Positions 26,087 to 35,012 are shown, numbered from the stretch's first letter. The stretch: 64,000 bases of DNA from Natronohydrobacter thiooxidans (GCF_001884735.1 NZ_MJAP01000003.1:496001-560000), one strand, 5' to 3'. The notes: generated by a model not told the origin, from the letters alone. Translations and numbers: made by a program.

Positions 26087-27250
26087 TCAGTAAGCCTTGC
26101 CGCGCGCCGAGACCGGCCAGAGGGTTTCGACCTTGCCATTGCGGATACCGACATACCAGTCATGGACATTGCAGGTCGGGTCGCAATGCCCCGGCACAAG
26201 GCGCAGTTTCTCGTTCACCTTCAACACGTTACCGCTATCCTCGACGACCCCGTGTTCATCCGAACATTTGATGTATTTCACATCATCGCGGCCAAAGACC
26301 ACCGGCAGGCCGCTATCCACCGACTGTGCCTTCAGCCCTGCATCAACAATCGCCTTGCCGGGTTTCGCATGGCTCATCACCGAGGTCAGAATGAATAGGG
26401 CGTTCTCCCATTCGCCCTGATCAATGCGCTGCCCATCCTTGTCGAGGATCCGCCCGTAATCGGCATCCATGAAGGCGTAAGATCCGCATTGCAGCTCGTT
26501 ATAGACGCCGCTCGCGCTCTCGAAATAATAGCTGCCGGTGCCGCCGCCGCCGACGATATCACAGTCCAGCCCGTCGGCCTTCAGCGCCTCCACCGCGTCC
26601 TTCACCTGCGCCACCGCAATATCGATCTTGGCTTTGCGGTCCTCATAGCTGTCCATATGCTGCATCGCACCCTGATAGGCCTGGATGCCAGCAAATTTCA
26701 GCCCCGGTGCGGCGTCGATCGCCTTGGCGATCTCGACCACCGCAGGCGTGGTCGTCACACCGCAACGCCCTGCACCGCAGTCGATTTCCACCAGACATTC
26801 GATCTGCGTCCCGTGCCGCTGGGCCGCTTCCGACAGATCGGCCACATTGGCCAGATCATCCACACAGCAGATCGTGCGCGCGCCCAGCTTCGGCATGCGG
26901 GCCAGCCGGTCGATCTTGGCCGGGTCGCGCACCTGATTGCTGACCAGCACATCCTTGATGCCGCCGCGCGCGAAGACCTCGGCCTCGCTGACCTTCTGGC
27001 AGCAGACCCCGCAAGAGCCGCCAAGCGTTTCCTGCAATTTCGCCACATCGACCGATTTATGCATCTTGCCATGCACGCGGTGGCGCATGCCATGGGCTTT
27101 GGCATAATCGCCCATCTTCTTGATATTGCGTTCCAAAGCGTCAAGATCGAGGATCAGACAGGGCGTCTGGATATCCGCCTCATTCATCCCCGGCAGGGCG
27201 GGCACATCGTAACCCACTTCCATGCCTTCAAATCTGGTTGGTGCCGTCAT
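26087..27250 (-). CDS. bhcC: beta-hydroxyaspartate aldolase
   Basis: A 387-residue PLP enzyme of fold type III (alanine racemase-like N-terminal barrel plus D-serine dehydratase-like C-terminal domain). The PLP lysine is expected at K62 in HRVHGKMHKSVDVAKLQ; the barrel strand TPCLILDLDALERNIKKM precedes it, and HCDPTCNVHDWYVGIRNG near the C-terminus matches the metal-binding His/Cys pair of D-threonine aldolase-like enzymes. In the cycle it condenses glycine and glyoxylate to erythro-beta-hydroxyaspartate. It sits 12 bases after bhcB. Without context it would be called a D-threonine aldolase-like protein. Confidence 0.92.
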   Translation of the reverse strand: MTAPTRFEGMEVGYDVPALPGMNEADIQTPCLILDLDALERNIKKMGDYAKAHGMRHRVHGKMHKSVDVAKLQETLGGSCGVCCQKVSEAEVFARGGIKDVLVSNQVRDPAKIDRLARMPKLGARTICCVDDLANVADLSEAAQRHGTQIECLVEIDCGAGRCGVTTTPAVVEIAKAIDAAPGLKFAGIQAYQGAMQHMDSYEDRKAKIDIAVAQVKDAVEALKADGLDCDIVGGGGTGSYYFESASGVYNELQCGSYAFMDADYGRILDKDGQRIDQGEWENALFILTSVMSHAKPGKAIVDAGLKAQSVDSGLPVVFGRDDVKYIKCSDEHGVVEDSGNVLKVNEKLRLVPGHCDPTCNVHDWYVGIRNGKVETLWPVSARGKAY

Positions 27251-27262
27251 GGTCCTGTCTCC

Positions 27263-28234
27263 TTATGCCTTGATCCAGGGCAGCGCGTCCAGATCGACAT
27301 TGCCGCCGGTGATGATGACGCCGACCCGTTTGCCGGCAAAAACGTCGCGATTTTTCAGGATCGTGGCCAGGGGCACTGCGCTGCTTGGCTCCATCACGAT
27401 CTTCATGCGCTTCCAGATGAGCTTCATCGCATCGATGATCTCTTCCTCGGAAGCCGTCAGAATATCCGTCACATGATTGCTGACGAAATGCCATGTCAGT
27501 TCCTTCAGCGGCACTTTCAGCCCGTCCGCGACCGTATTCGGGGCATCATCAGCGATGATATGGCCCGCCTTGAAACTGCGGCAGGCATCGTCGGCCTGTT
27601 CGGGCTCGGCGGCGTAGATCTTCACCTGCGGCGCGAAGGTCGAGAGCGTCAGGCAAGTGCCTGAAATCATTCCGCCCCCGCCAATCGGCGCGATCACCGC
27701 ATCCAGCCCCTCGACCTGCGCGGTCAGTTCTTTTGAACATGTCCCCTGCCCCGCGATCACCCGCGGGTCATTGTAAGGATGGACAAATTCCGCACCGGTT
27801 TTGGCCTGCACTTCGGCAAAGACCGCTTCGCGCGAGGAGGTCGAGGGCTCGCATTCCGTGATGATCCCGCCATAGCCGCGCACGGCATCTTTCTTGGCCT
27901 GCGGCGCGGTGCGCGGCATGACCACATGACAGGGAATGCCCCGACGCCCGGCAGCATAGCTGAGGGAAAGCGCGTGATTACCGCTCGAATGCGTCGCGAC
28001 CCCTTTTGCGGCCATGGCGTCGGACAGGCCAAAGACCGCATTCGAGGCCCCGCGCACCTTGAAGGCGCCTGCCTTCTGGAAATTCTCGCATTTGAAGAAC
28101 AGCTCGGCCCCGGTCAAGTCATTGAAATAACTCGAAGTCAGAACCGGCGTGCGGTGAATATAGGGGGTGATCCGCGCCTCGGCGGCCAGAACGTCATCAT
28201 AGGTCGGGATTAACATCTCGGGTGCGTCCTTCAT
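27263..28234 (-). CDS. bhcB: erythro-beta-hydroxyaspartate dehydratase
   Basis: A 323-residue PLP enzyme of the serine/threonine dehydratase family (fold type II). The Schiff-base lysine is K59 in NFQKAGAFKVRGASNAV; the glycine loop binding the PLP phosphate is VIAPIGGGGMISGTC near residue 180. The substrate loop THSSGNHALSLSYA near 82 is standard. In the cycle it removes water from erythro-beta-hydroxyaspartate to give iminosuccinate. Operon position between bhcA and bhcC supports the call over biosynthetic threonine deaminase, as does absence of a regulatory ACT domain. Confidence 0.92.
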   Translation of the reverse strand: MKDAPEMLIPTYDDVLAAEARITPYIHRTPVLTSSYFNDLTGAELFFKCENFQKAGAFKVRGASNAVFGLSDAMAAKGVATHSSGNHALSLSYAAGRRGIPCHVVMPRTAPQAKKDAVRGYGGIITECEPSTSSREAVFAEVQAKTGAEFVHPYNDPRVIAGQGTCSKELTAQVEGLDAVIAPIGGGGMISGTCLTLSTFAPQVKIYAAEPEQADDACRSFKAGHIIADDAPNTVADGLKVPLKELTWHFVSNHVTDILTASEEEIIDAMKLIWKRMKIVMEPSSAVPLATILKNRDVFAGKRVGVIITGGNVDLDALPWIKA

Positions 28235-28282
28235 GGCTTGCAGCCTTTCATTCTTGCCGAAATCTCCTTGGGGAAGCCCCCG

Positions 28283-29473
28283 TTACGCCGCCGCTGCGAG
28301 CGTGTCGGTGCCGGAATTGCGCAGGTATTCCTGCGCCGCAGCGACGCCCGAGCCGAGCGGAACCTTCCAGCCCAGATCGGCCATGCACATCTCGGCCACG
28401 GCCAGACCGGACAGGAGCATGGCATCGGTCAGCATGCCCAAATGTCCGATTCTGAACACTTTTCCGGCGACCTCTCCCAGACCCACACCGAAGGCCATGC
28501 CATATTTCGACGCCGCCAGTTGCACCAGATCGGTGCCGTTGCAGCCTTCGGGGACGACAACGGCGGTCACGGTGTCGGAATAGAGATCCGGCGTGGCGGC
28601 GCAGGGGCGCATGCCCCAGCCTGCAATGGCGCGGCGAGTCGCTTCTGCGAAACGGTGGTGGCGGGCATAGACATTCTCCAGCCCCTCCTCCTCCAGCATC
28701 TCGATGGACTTCGCCAGACCCGCGATCAGGCCCACAGCGGGCGTATAGGGATAGCCCCCTGCCGCATAGGATTTCAGCATGTCGCGGAAGTCGAAAAACG
28801 TCCGTGGCAGGGTCGCTTTTTCCATTGCATTCAATGCTTTGGGCGACACGCCAAGGATCGCCAGACCCGCAGTCAGCATGAAGCCTTTTTGCGATCCGGC
28901 GACCGCAATATCGACGCCCCAGCCCTCCATATCGAAGGGCATGGAGCCGATGGAGGACACACCATCGACGAAGAAAAGGGCCGGGTGATCGGCGGCATTC
29001 AGGGCGTTGCGGATGCCGCCGATGTCGGATTTGACGCCGGTTGCTGTTTCATTATGCGTGGCCAGAACCGCCTTGATCTTGCGATCGGTATCGGCGCGCA
29101 GCGCGGCTTCGATCTCGGCCAGAGGTGCGCCATTTCCCCAAGGAGTTTCAATGACTTGCACGTTCAGCCCGTGGCGCTGGCACATGTCGATCCAGCGATG
29201 GCTGAACATGCCGAACCGCGCGGCCAGAACCGTGTCGCCCGCCGAAAGCGTGTTGGTGATCGCCGCTTCCCAGCCGCCGGTCCCGGTCGAGGGCAGGATA
29301 ATTATCTCGCCTTCTGAAAGGTTTAGCACGCGCCTGACCCCGGCCACAGCGGGTTTGAACATGCGCGCGAAGCTGGGCGAACGGTGGTCCAGCGTCGGCA
29401 TGTCGCAGGCTTTGCGGATCTCCTCGGGGATATTGGTCGGACCGGGGATGAAGACGGGATTCTGCAGGGACAT
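28283..29473 (-). CDS. bhcA: L-aspartate:glyoxylate aminotransferase
   Basis: A 396-residue class V aminotransferase related to serine-glyoxylate and alanine-glyoxylate aminotransferases. The N-terminal NPVFIPGPTNIPEEIRKA and substrate loop MPTLDHRSPSFARMF are characteristic; the PLP lysine is K196 in AVAGSQKGFMLTAGLA. In the beta-hydroxyaspartate cycle it transfers the amino group of aspartate to glyoxylate, giving glycine and oxaloacetate. It is the first gene of the bhcABCD operon, divergent from the IclR gene across 174 bases. The full four-gene order is what makes the assignment firm. Confidence 0.93.
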   Translation of the reverse strand: MSLQNPVFIPGPTNIPEEIRKACDMPTLDHRSPSFARMFKPAVAGVRRVLNLSEGEIIILPSTGTGGWEAAITNTLSAGDTVLAARFGMFSHRWIDMCQRHGLNVQVIETPWGNGAPLAEIEAALRADTDRKIKAVLATHNETATGVKSDIGGIRNALNAADHPALFFVDGVSSIGSMPFDMEGWGVDIAVAGSQKGFMLTAGLAILGVSPKALNAMEKATLPRTFFDFRDMLKSYAAGGYPYTPAVGLIAGLAKSIEMLEEEGLENVYARHHRFAEATRRAIAGWGMRPCAATPDLYSDTVTAVVVPEGCNGTDLVQLAASKYGMAFGVGLGEVAGKVFRIGHLGMLTDAMLLSGLAVAEMCMADLGWKVPLGSGVAAAQEYLRNSGTDTLAAAA

Positions 29474-29647
29474 CGGACAACTCCTCGCTTGATTTCCAGC
29501 AATTTACCGGGCGTTCCTCATGCAGGCAATTTTTTTGAAATTATTTTTTACATGGTGAAAAAAGATCGCTAGAGTTTGATCCGAAACGGCTTTTTGTTTT
29601 TCATCAGGCGAAATCGTTTTTCGTCAAATCAGAAAAATGGAGTATCC
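29474..29647. promoter_or_regulatory. bhcA-bhcR divergent promoter region
   Basis: An AT-rich intergenic region between bhcA and the IclR gene. Two similar elements of the form CGAAA-N5-TTTYG/TTTTG lie at 29582-29596 and 29609-29623, one helical-turn multiple apart (27 bases centre to centre), and are candidate BhcR binding sites. A weak TGGAG ribosome site (29639-29642 region) precedes the bhcR start. Confidence 0.45.
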
Positions 29648-30457
29648 ATGTCCGATGCCCGCCCCCGTGGCCGCCCCCGCGCCTTTCATGACAAGACCGA
29701 GCAGAACACGGTCCAGTCGCTGGACCGGGCCCTGTCGATTCTTGAAGTGGTGGCCGAATCAAACGGGCTGACCCTGACCGAGCTCGCGCAGACTGCCGAC
29801 CAGTCGGCGGCGACCGCTTACCGGGTGCTGACCACATTCCAGACCCATGGCTTTGTCGAACTGGAACCCGAGAGCCAGCGCTGGCATATCGGCGCGGGGG
29901 CGTTTCGCACCGGCTCGGCCTTTTTGCGGCGCACGAAACTGGCGGACCGGGCACGGGGCGCGATGGAGAGCCTGATGCGCGAGACCGGCGAGACCGCCAA
30001 TCTGGGGATCGAGGATCGCGGCGAGGTGCTGTTCCTGACGCAGGTGGAAACCCATGAGGCGATCCGCGCCTTTTTTCCGCCCGGCACGCGCAGCCCGATG
30101 CATGTCTCTGGGATCGGCAAGGCGCTGCTGGCGCATATGCCGACGCTGCGGCTGGCCGAGGTGATGGCGCGGGGCTTGCGCGGCTTCACCAGCGCCTCGC
30201 TGACCGACCCGCAGGCGCTGGAGCGCGATCTGATCGCGACGCGGGCGCGGGGCTATGCCATCGACAATGAGGAACGCACCGAGGGCATGCGCTGCATCGC
30301 CGCGCCGATTTTCGACGCGCAGGGCCGCGCGGTGGCGGGGCTGTCGATCTCTGGCCCGGTGTTCCGCCTGTCGCTGGAACGCGCGGAAGCGGTGGGCGCG
30401 ATGGTGCACCGCGCCGCGCAGGGCGTGACCGAGGCGACCGGGGGACGGGCCGGATAG
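29648..30457 (+). CDS. bhcR: IclR family regulator of the beta-hydroxyaspartate cycle
   Basis: A 269-residue IclR regulator. The winged helix (~residues 20-80) includes SLDRALSILEVVAESNGLTL and SAATAYRVLTTFQTHGFVE; the effector domain follows, with PGTRSPMHVSGIGKALLAHM and AIDNEERTEGMRCIAAPIFD, both usual for IclR ligand domains. The start at 29648 is preferred over an upstream TTG since it has a ribosome site and homologues begin near this point. In characterised Paracoccus-type clusters the divergent IclR gene bhcR controls bhcABCD in response to glyoxylate; this gene has the same place and orientation. Confidence 0.9.
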   Translation: MSDARPRGRPRAFHDKTEQNTVQSLDRALSILEVVAESNGLTLTELAQTADQSAATAYRVLTTFQTHGFVELEPESQRWHIGAGAFRTGSAFLRRTKLADRARGAMESLMRETGETANLGIEDRGEVLFLTQVETHEAIRAFFPPGTRSPMHVSGIGKALLAHMPTLRLAEVMARGLRGFTSASLTDPQALERDLIATRARGYAIDNEERTEGMRCIAAPIFDAQGRAVAGLSISGPVFRLSLERAEAVGAMVHRAAQGVTEATGGRAG

Positions 30458-30523
30458 CAGGCTTGACGGGCGCCGCCCGAGGCGTCAGGCAGGGCGCAGG
30501 CCAAGGATGAAGGAGCGCAGCAG

Positions 30524-31210
30524 ATGAAACGCAGCCGGATCAACGCGATCATGGGTGAGGCGGCGGAACTGATCCGCGCGCATGGCTTTGTGCTGCCGCC
30601 CTTCGCCAACTGGACGCCCGAGGAATTTCTGGCGCGCAAGGATCTCGCGCGGGCGGTGATCGAGGCGCGCTGCGGCTGGGATATCACCGATTACGGCGCC
30701 GGGGATTTCGACCGTATGGGGCTGTTCCTGTTCACGCTGCGCAATGGGCGGCTGGCCGATCTGCAGCGCGGCGGCGGCATGTGCTATGCCGAAAAGCTGC
30801 TGATCTCGCGCGAGGGGCAGCTCTCGCCGATGCATACCCATGTGATCAAGGCCGAGGATATCATCAACCGGGGCGGGGCGACGCTGGTGGTGGAGCTGTT
30901 CGGCTCGGATGATGCGGGCGGTTTTGCGCCGGATCGCGGCGGGCGGGTGTTCTGCGACGGGATCGCGCGGGAGTTCGGCCCCGGCGAGCGGCTGGCTTTG
31001 CGACCCGGCGAGTCGGTCACGCTGATGCCGGGGGACTGGCATGCCTTCTGGGGCGAGGGCGGCGATGTGCTGGTCGGCGAGGTCTCGACGGTGAATGATG
31101 ACGAGACGGATAATATCTTCCGCGAACCGATCGGGCGGTTTGCCGAGGTGGAAGAGGATGAGGCGCCCGCGCATCTGCTGGTGAGTGATTATGCGCGGTG
31201 GTTGGGGTGA
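30524..31210 (+). CDS. D-lyxose/D-mannose ketol-isomerase family protein
   Basis: A 228-residue single-domain cupin of the D-lyxose isomerase family. The metal ligands are in SPMHTHVIKAEDI (His, His, Glu) and LMPGDWHAFWGEGG (His), the family pattern. N-terminal MKRSRINAIMGEAAELIRAHGF is also characteristic. It interconverts D-lyxose and D-xylulose, or D-mannose and D-fructose, in the cytoplasm. It lies 66 bases after bhcR on the same strand; no sugar transporter or kinase is adjacent, so its pathway context is unclear. Confidence 0.85.
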   Translation: MKRSRINAIMGEAAELIRAHGFVLPPFANWTPEEFLARKDLARAVIEARCGWDITDYGAGDFDRMGLFLFTLRNGRLADLQRGGGMCYAEKLLISREGQLSPMHTHVIKAEDIINRGGATLVVELFGSDDAGGFAPDRGGRVFCDGIAREFGPGERLALRPGESVTLMPGDWHAFWGEGGDVLVGEVSTVNDDETDNIFREPIGRFAEVEEDEAPAHLLVSDYARWLG

Positions 31211-31324
31211 GCAAGAAGCATAAGATTCCGCAGGAACAAATTGGATTCCTTGAATACTGGATTGACAAATAAGTGCACTCTTGTGAAGATTCCCCTGTCA
31301 TGAAATAATAATTTGGTACGAACG

Positions 31325-33040
31325 ATGAACCCTGTCGTCAAAGCACAACTGCAGAAATTTTCAAATACAAACCCGACACAGCACCTAAAAGAGCAAGATT
31401 ACTTTGAATTATATTCAATATTCTCACTGGTAAATGGGCGAGAGAAAGAGAACTCCGACCCATTCTCAATACACCTTCAAGGGTCAGAGTTTGGTATAGA
31501 TGGTTGCTCCATTTCAATTGAAGGGCGTTTAGTTCTTGATTCCGATCAGGCATCTGAGGCAATGTCGGATTATAGAAATGGGCGAATCCATTTCACCTTT
31601 ATTCAAGCCAAGAGATCAGATGGATTCGACTACGGAGAGATCAGTAAGTTTCTTGACGCCGTGTATTTTTTCTTTACTGACGGCATGGAATCAGAGAGCA
31701 ATCAGTTAGATGATTTAATTGAAGCAAAGAATATAATATTCGGCTCAACTCTAAGAAAAAACCCGGACATAACTTGCTTTTTCGCCTCAACCGGGAGCGT
31801 TATTGAATCTGCAAAGATCGAAAAGCTAATCGCTGCAAGCAAGGATAAGCTAGAGCAGCTAAGTATGTTTGAGAATATTAAAATAGAGATCGTTGGAGCA
31901 AAGGAGCTTCAAGAAGGATACAGAGCAGCCACGAGCGCCAATGCGCAAGAAATTGAATTTCCTCAGAATAAGACAATGCCTGTGCACAAGAAAGTGGATC
32001 AGGCGTTTATTGGTTTCATCGAGGCGGAGCAACTACTGAAGCTGGCAACAACCTCAAGCGTCAGCATGGATGATATCAGAATCAATCAATCCGTTTTTTT
32101 CGATAACATAAGAGACTATAGCCCGACCTCAGAGATAAATGAAAAAATCATCAAAGAACTTCAAACTGGAGATAAGAGCGGTTTTGTATTCAGAAACAAC
32201 GGCGTAACGATTGTAGCGAAGAAAATAAACAGAACTGGAGATAAGTTTTTAATTGAAGACTTTCAAATCGTGAACGGCTGCCAAACCTGCAATATTATAT
32301 TCGAAAGCCGCAACAGCATTAACGAGGTCTTTGTGCCCCTTCGACTTATTGGAACAAATAATGAAGACTTCATAACAAGCATTATTGTTGGCACAAATAG
32401 CCAAAATCAAGTTAAAGACGAACAGTTCTGGGCCCTCAAGCCCTTCATGAAGGATCTTGAAGAGTACTTTGCCCAAAAGCCCGCAGATCTGCAGTTATTT
32501 TTGGAGCGCAGAGAAAATCAGTATCGAAATGAAGCCGTCGAAAGAACCCGAATAGTAAAACCTGCAGATTTGATGAAAACTGTTGCCGCTATGTACCTTT
32601 TTCAGCCGCACAGAGCAGCAAGAGACTTTCGAGGAATACGAAAAGAGTTTAGTGGGAAATTATTCACATCGGGGCACAATGTGACAGCATACCATGCCGC
32701 TGCTTTCTCGGCGTATAAATTTGACTACCTGGTCAGAAATAAAAAGCTTCCAAGAAGCATAAATATTCACAAGTATTACATCCTGGCAAGGCTTGGCTTT
32801 GAAAATTCGAAAGGAGGTAAAATTTTATCACTAAGCGGCAAGAAAGTTAATCTTGCTTGCGATAAAATTTTTGAGCTCGCCAGAGATGACGCGAACTTTG
32901 CGAAGTATTGCACAACTGTTTCCAATGATATTGATAAGCTATTGAATAAGAAACTAGGAAACTCACCAGCCAATCTACCACGCGAGCGGATCAGAGACAC
33001 CCTGAGATCGGAGAGCTTCGCCAAAGATTTCTTATATTAA
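31325..33040 (+). CDS. AIPR family protein (abortive-infection phage resistance)
   Basis: A 571-residue protein with the features of the AIPR family, linked to abortive phage infection. The N-terminal part has a nuclease-like pattern, EFGIDGCSISIEG followed by HFTFIQAKRSDGFDYGEIS, fitting a PD-(D/E)xK-type active site with Gln in place of Glu. The central domain has the conserved FRNNGVTIVAKK and IVNGCQTCNIIFESRN. Base composition is far more AT-rich than any neighbour and the codon choice differs (many AAA, AAT, ATA, TTA), which signals horizontal transfer. The ATG at 31325 is favoured; a TTG at 31313 is in frame, and neither has a clear ribosome site. It stands alone and its stop overlaps that of the convergent LysR gene. 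Confidence 0.82.
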   Translation: MNPVVKAQLQKFSNTNPTQHLKEQDYFELYSIFSLVNGREKENSDPFSIHLQGSEFGIDGCSISIEGRLVLDSDQASEAMSDYRNGRIHFTFIQAKRSDGFDYGEISKFLDAVYFFFTDGMESESNQLDDLIEAKNIIFGSTLRKNPDITCFFASTGSVIESAKIEKLIAASKDKLEQLSMFENIKIEIVGAKELQEGYRAATSANAQEIEFPQNKTMPVHKKVDQAFIGFIEAEQLLKLATTSSVSMDDIRINQSVFFDNIRDYSPTSEINEKIIKELQTGDKSGFVFRNNGVTIVAKKINRTGDKFLIEDFQIVNGCQTCNIIFESRNSINEVFVPLRLIGTNNEDFITSIIVGTNSQNQVKDEQFWALKPFMKDLEEYFAQKPADLQLFLERRENQYRNEAVERTRIVKPADLMKTVAAMYLFQPHRAARDFRGIRKEFSGKLFTSGHNVTAYHAAAFSAYKFDYLVRNKKLPRSINIHKYYILARLGFENSKGGKILSLSGKKVNLACDKIFELARDDANFAKYCTTVSNDIDKLLNKKLGNSPANLPRERIRDTLRSESFAKDFLY

Positions 33041-33921
33041 CCCCGCCCGAACCGCCTTGCTTCCGCCAGCAGCGCCGCCAGAACCGGCGTATGCGGCTCG
33101 CGCCAGGGGGCGATCAGGCCGACCTGTTTGGCCTCGCCCTCGCCCGAAAGCGGCACGGCGCTCAGATCCGGGGTGCTGGCGAAGAGATCGGCGGTATGGG
33201 CATTGACCACGCTGACCCAGGGCCCGGCCTGCACATGGGCGATCAGGGTCAGGATCGAGTTGGATTCGAGCTGCAGGCTGGTCTCGACGCCCGCGCGGGT
33301 CAGTTCGCTATTGATGATCCGGCGGTTCTGCATGTCGGGGGTGAGCAGGCAGAGCGGCAGACCGGCCAGATCGGTCCATGTAAGCTGCGCGCGCGCCGCC
33401 ATCGGGTGATCGGGGCGGGTCAGGAGCAGGTAGCGCTCGGTATAGAGCGGGACGGTGACGACGCGGCCCAGCGGTTCATTGTCCAGATAGCTGACGCCGG
33501 CATCCAGCTGCAGCGTGTCGATCTGCTGCAGGATCTCGATCGAGGAGCGCGACAGGATTTCGAGATGCACATTCGGATTGGCGCGCAGATAGGGCGCGGT
33601 CAGCCGCGCGATCATCGGCAGCGCGGTCGGCACGACGCCAAGCCGCAGATTGCCCGACAGCCCGTGCCGCGCGGCGCGCATTTCCTCGCGCAGGGTGCGG
33701 CTGTCGCCGACGATGCGGGTCGCCCAGTCCAGCACACGCGCGCCTTCGGGCGTCAGCCCCTCGAAGCGCGAGCCGCGCCAGACGAGTTGCACGCCCAACT
33801 CGCCCTCCAGCGCCTTGATCGCGGCCGAAAGCGAGGGTTGGGTCACGCCCATGCGTTCGGCGGCGCGGCCGAAATGGCGCGTCTGGGCGAGGGCGATGAA
33901 CATTTCCAACCGATCCAGCAT
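33037..33921 (-). CDS. LysR family transcriptional regulator
   Basis: A 294-residue LysR regulator, starting MLDRLEMFIALAQTRHFGRA, with the helix-turn-helix VTQPSLSAAIKALEGELGV and a full effector domain. The N-terminal sequence closely recalls LysR proteins that sit beside NAD-dependent formate dehydrogenase genes in this group, but no such genes are seen here. It is divergent from an S49 peptidase gene across about 97 bases. An in-frame extension upstream of 33921 reads through that intergenic DNA and is not family-like. Target genes are unknown. Confidence 0.87.
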   Translation of the reverse strand: MLDRLEMFIALAQTRHFGRAAERMGVTQPSLSAAIKALEGELGVQLVWRGSRFEGLTPEGARVLDWATRIVGDSRTLREEMRAARHGLSGNLRLGVVPTALPMIARLTAPYLRANPNVHLEILSRSSIEILQQIDTLQLDAGVSYLDNEPLGRVVTVPLYTERYLLLTRPDHPMAARAQLTWTDLAGLPLCLLTPDMQNRRIINSELTRAGVETSLQLESNSILTLIAHVQAGPWVSVVNAHTADLFASTPDLSAVPLSGEGEAKQVGLIAPWREPHTPVLAALLAEARRFGRG

Positions 33922-34018
33922 GGGGACAGTTCTGCACTGTGGCGCGGGGGGTGCGCAAGTGGGCTGAAATGCGCGCGCCCTCTTGTTGCGGGGGGGGCTG
34001 CGCCTTATGTGCGGGCGC

Positions 34019-34813
34019 ATGAAGATACCGTTTGTGAACCGCGCGCCCATGGTGGCTGTGCTGCGCCTGCAGGGGATGATCGCCGCAGGCGGTCGTCCGG
34101 GGCAATTGAATGATGCGGCGCTGGCGCCGGTGATCGAGGCTGCGTTCAGACGCGGCAAGCCCAAGGCCGTGGCGCTGGTGATCAACTCGCCCGGTGGCAG
34201 CCCGGTGCAATCGGCGCTGATTGCCGCGCGGATCCGGCGGCTGGCGGCGGAAACCGAAACCCCGGTCTATGGCTTTGTCGAGGATGTGGCGGCCTCGGGC
34301 GGCTATTGGCTGGCCACGGCGGCGGATGAGATTTTCGTGGATCCGAATTCGATTGTCGGCTCCATCGGGGTGATTTCGGCGGGCTTTGGCCTGCAGGAGA
34401 TGATCGCGAAACTGGGCGTCGAGCGGCGGGTCTATACCTCGGGCAGGTCCAAATCGCAGCTTGACCCGTTCCGCCCCGAAAACCCCGAGGATGTGGCGCG
34501 GATCAAGGCGCTGATGGAGCAGATCCACGCCAATTTCATCACACAAGTCAAAGACCGGCGCGGGGCGAGGCTGGCCGAGGATGACCGGCTGTTTACCGGC
34601 GAGTTCTGGCTGGGGGCGCGGACGATCGAACTGGGGCTGGTGGATGCGACCGGCCATCTGGTGCCGGTGATGAAGGAACGTTTCGGCGAGAAGGTGAGGT
34701 TCCGCAGCTATGGCATCCGCCGCCCCTTTCTGGCGCGGTTCGGCCTGTCGCTGATGGAGGATGCGCTGGCGCTGGCGGAAGAACGCGCGCTTTATGCGCG
34801 TTTCGGGCTGTAG
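34019..34813 (+). CDS. S49 family peptidase (SppA-like)
   Basis: A 264-residue single-domain S49 protease. The catalytic Ser is S93 in GFVEDVAASGGYWLATAADE and the general-base Lys is K145 in TSGRSKSQLDPF, the SppA dyad; NSPGGSPVQSALIA at ~57-70 forms the substrate cleft. It lacks an N-terminal membrane helix, so it is a short cytoplasmic or peripherally attached version. S49 enzymes degrade leftover signal peptides or cut membrane proteins. Start at 34019 is favoured; an in-frame ATG at 34007 has a G8 run 9 bases upstream and is possible. It is first of a four-gene run with gaps of 3-4 bases. Confidence 0.87.
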   Translation: MKIPFVNRAPMVAVLRLQGMIAAGGRPGQLNDAALAPVIEAAFRRGKPKAVALVINSPGGSPVQSALIAARIRRLAAETETPVYGFVEDVAASGGYWLATAADEIFVDPNSIVGSIGVISAGFGLQEMIAKLGVERRVYTSGRSKSQLDPFRPENPEDVARIKALMEQIHANFITQVKDRRGARLAEDDRLFTGEFWLGARTIELGLVDATGHLVPVMKERFGEKVRFRSYGIRRPFLARFGLSLMEDALALAEERALYARFGL

Positions 34814-34817
34814 CGCC

Positions 34818-35009
34818 ATGATCTTCAAGATTGTCACGGCGTTTCTGGTGTTCATGGTGGTGATGGGGGCAGTGCAGAAATGGCTGAACCCGAACCGCAA
34901 GACACCGCTGGACCGGCTGCGCAGCGCGAAATTGCCCCGCCCGCGCAAATGCAAGAGCTGTGGCAAGTTTCTCATCGGCGGCGAGGACTGCCGTTGCAAG
35001 GACAAATAA
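34818..35009 (+). CDS. small membrane-anchored zinc-ribbon-like protein
   Basis: A 63-residue protein: one hydrophobic helix at residues ~3-18 (IFKIVTAFLVFMVVMGAV), a basic linker, and a C-terminal CxxC...CxC set (RKCKSCGKFLIGGEDCRCKD) that could bind one zinc or iron. It lies between the S49 peptidase and the cation antiporter with gaps of only 4 and 3 bases, so it is certainly co-transcribed. I do not recognise a named family. A small adaptor for the peptidase or antiporter is speculation. Confidence 0.7.
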   Translation: MIFKIVTAFLVFMVVMGAVQKWLNPNRKTPLDRLRSAKLPRPRKCKSCGKFLIGGEDCRCKDK

Positions 35010-35012
35010 CCC

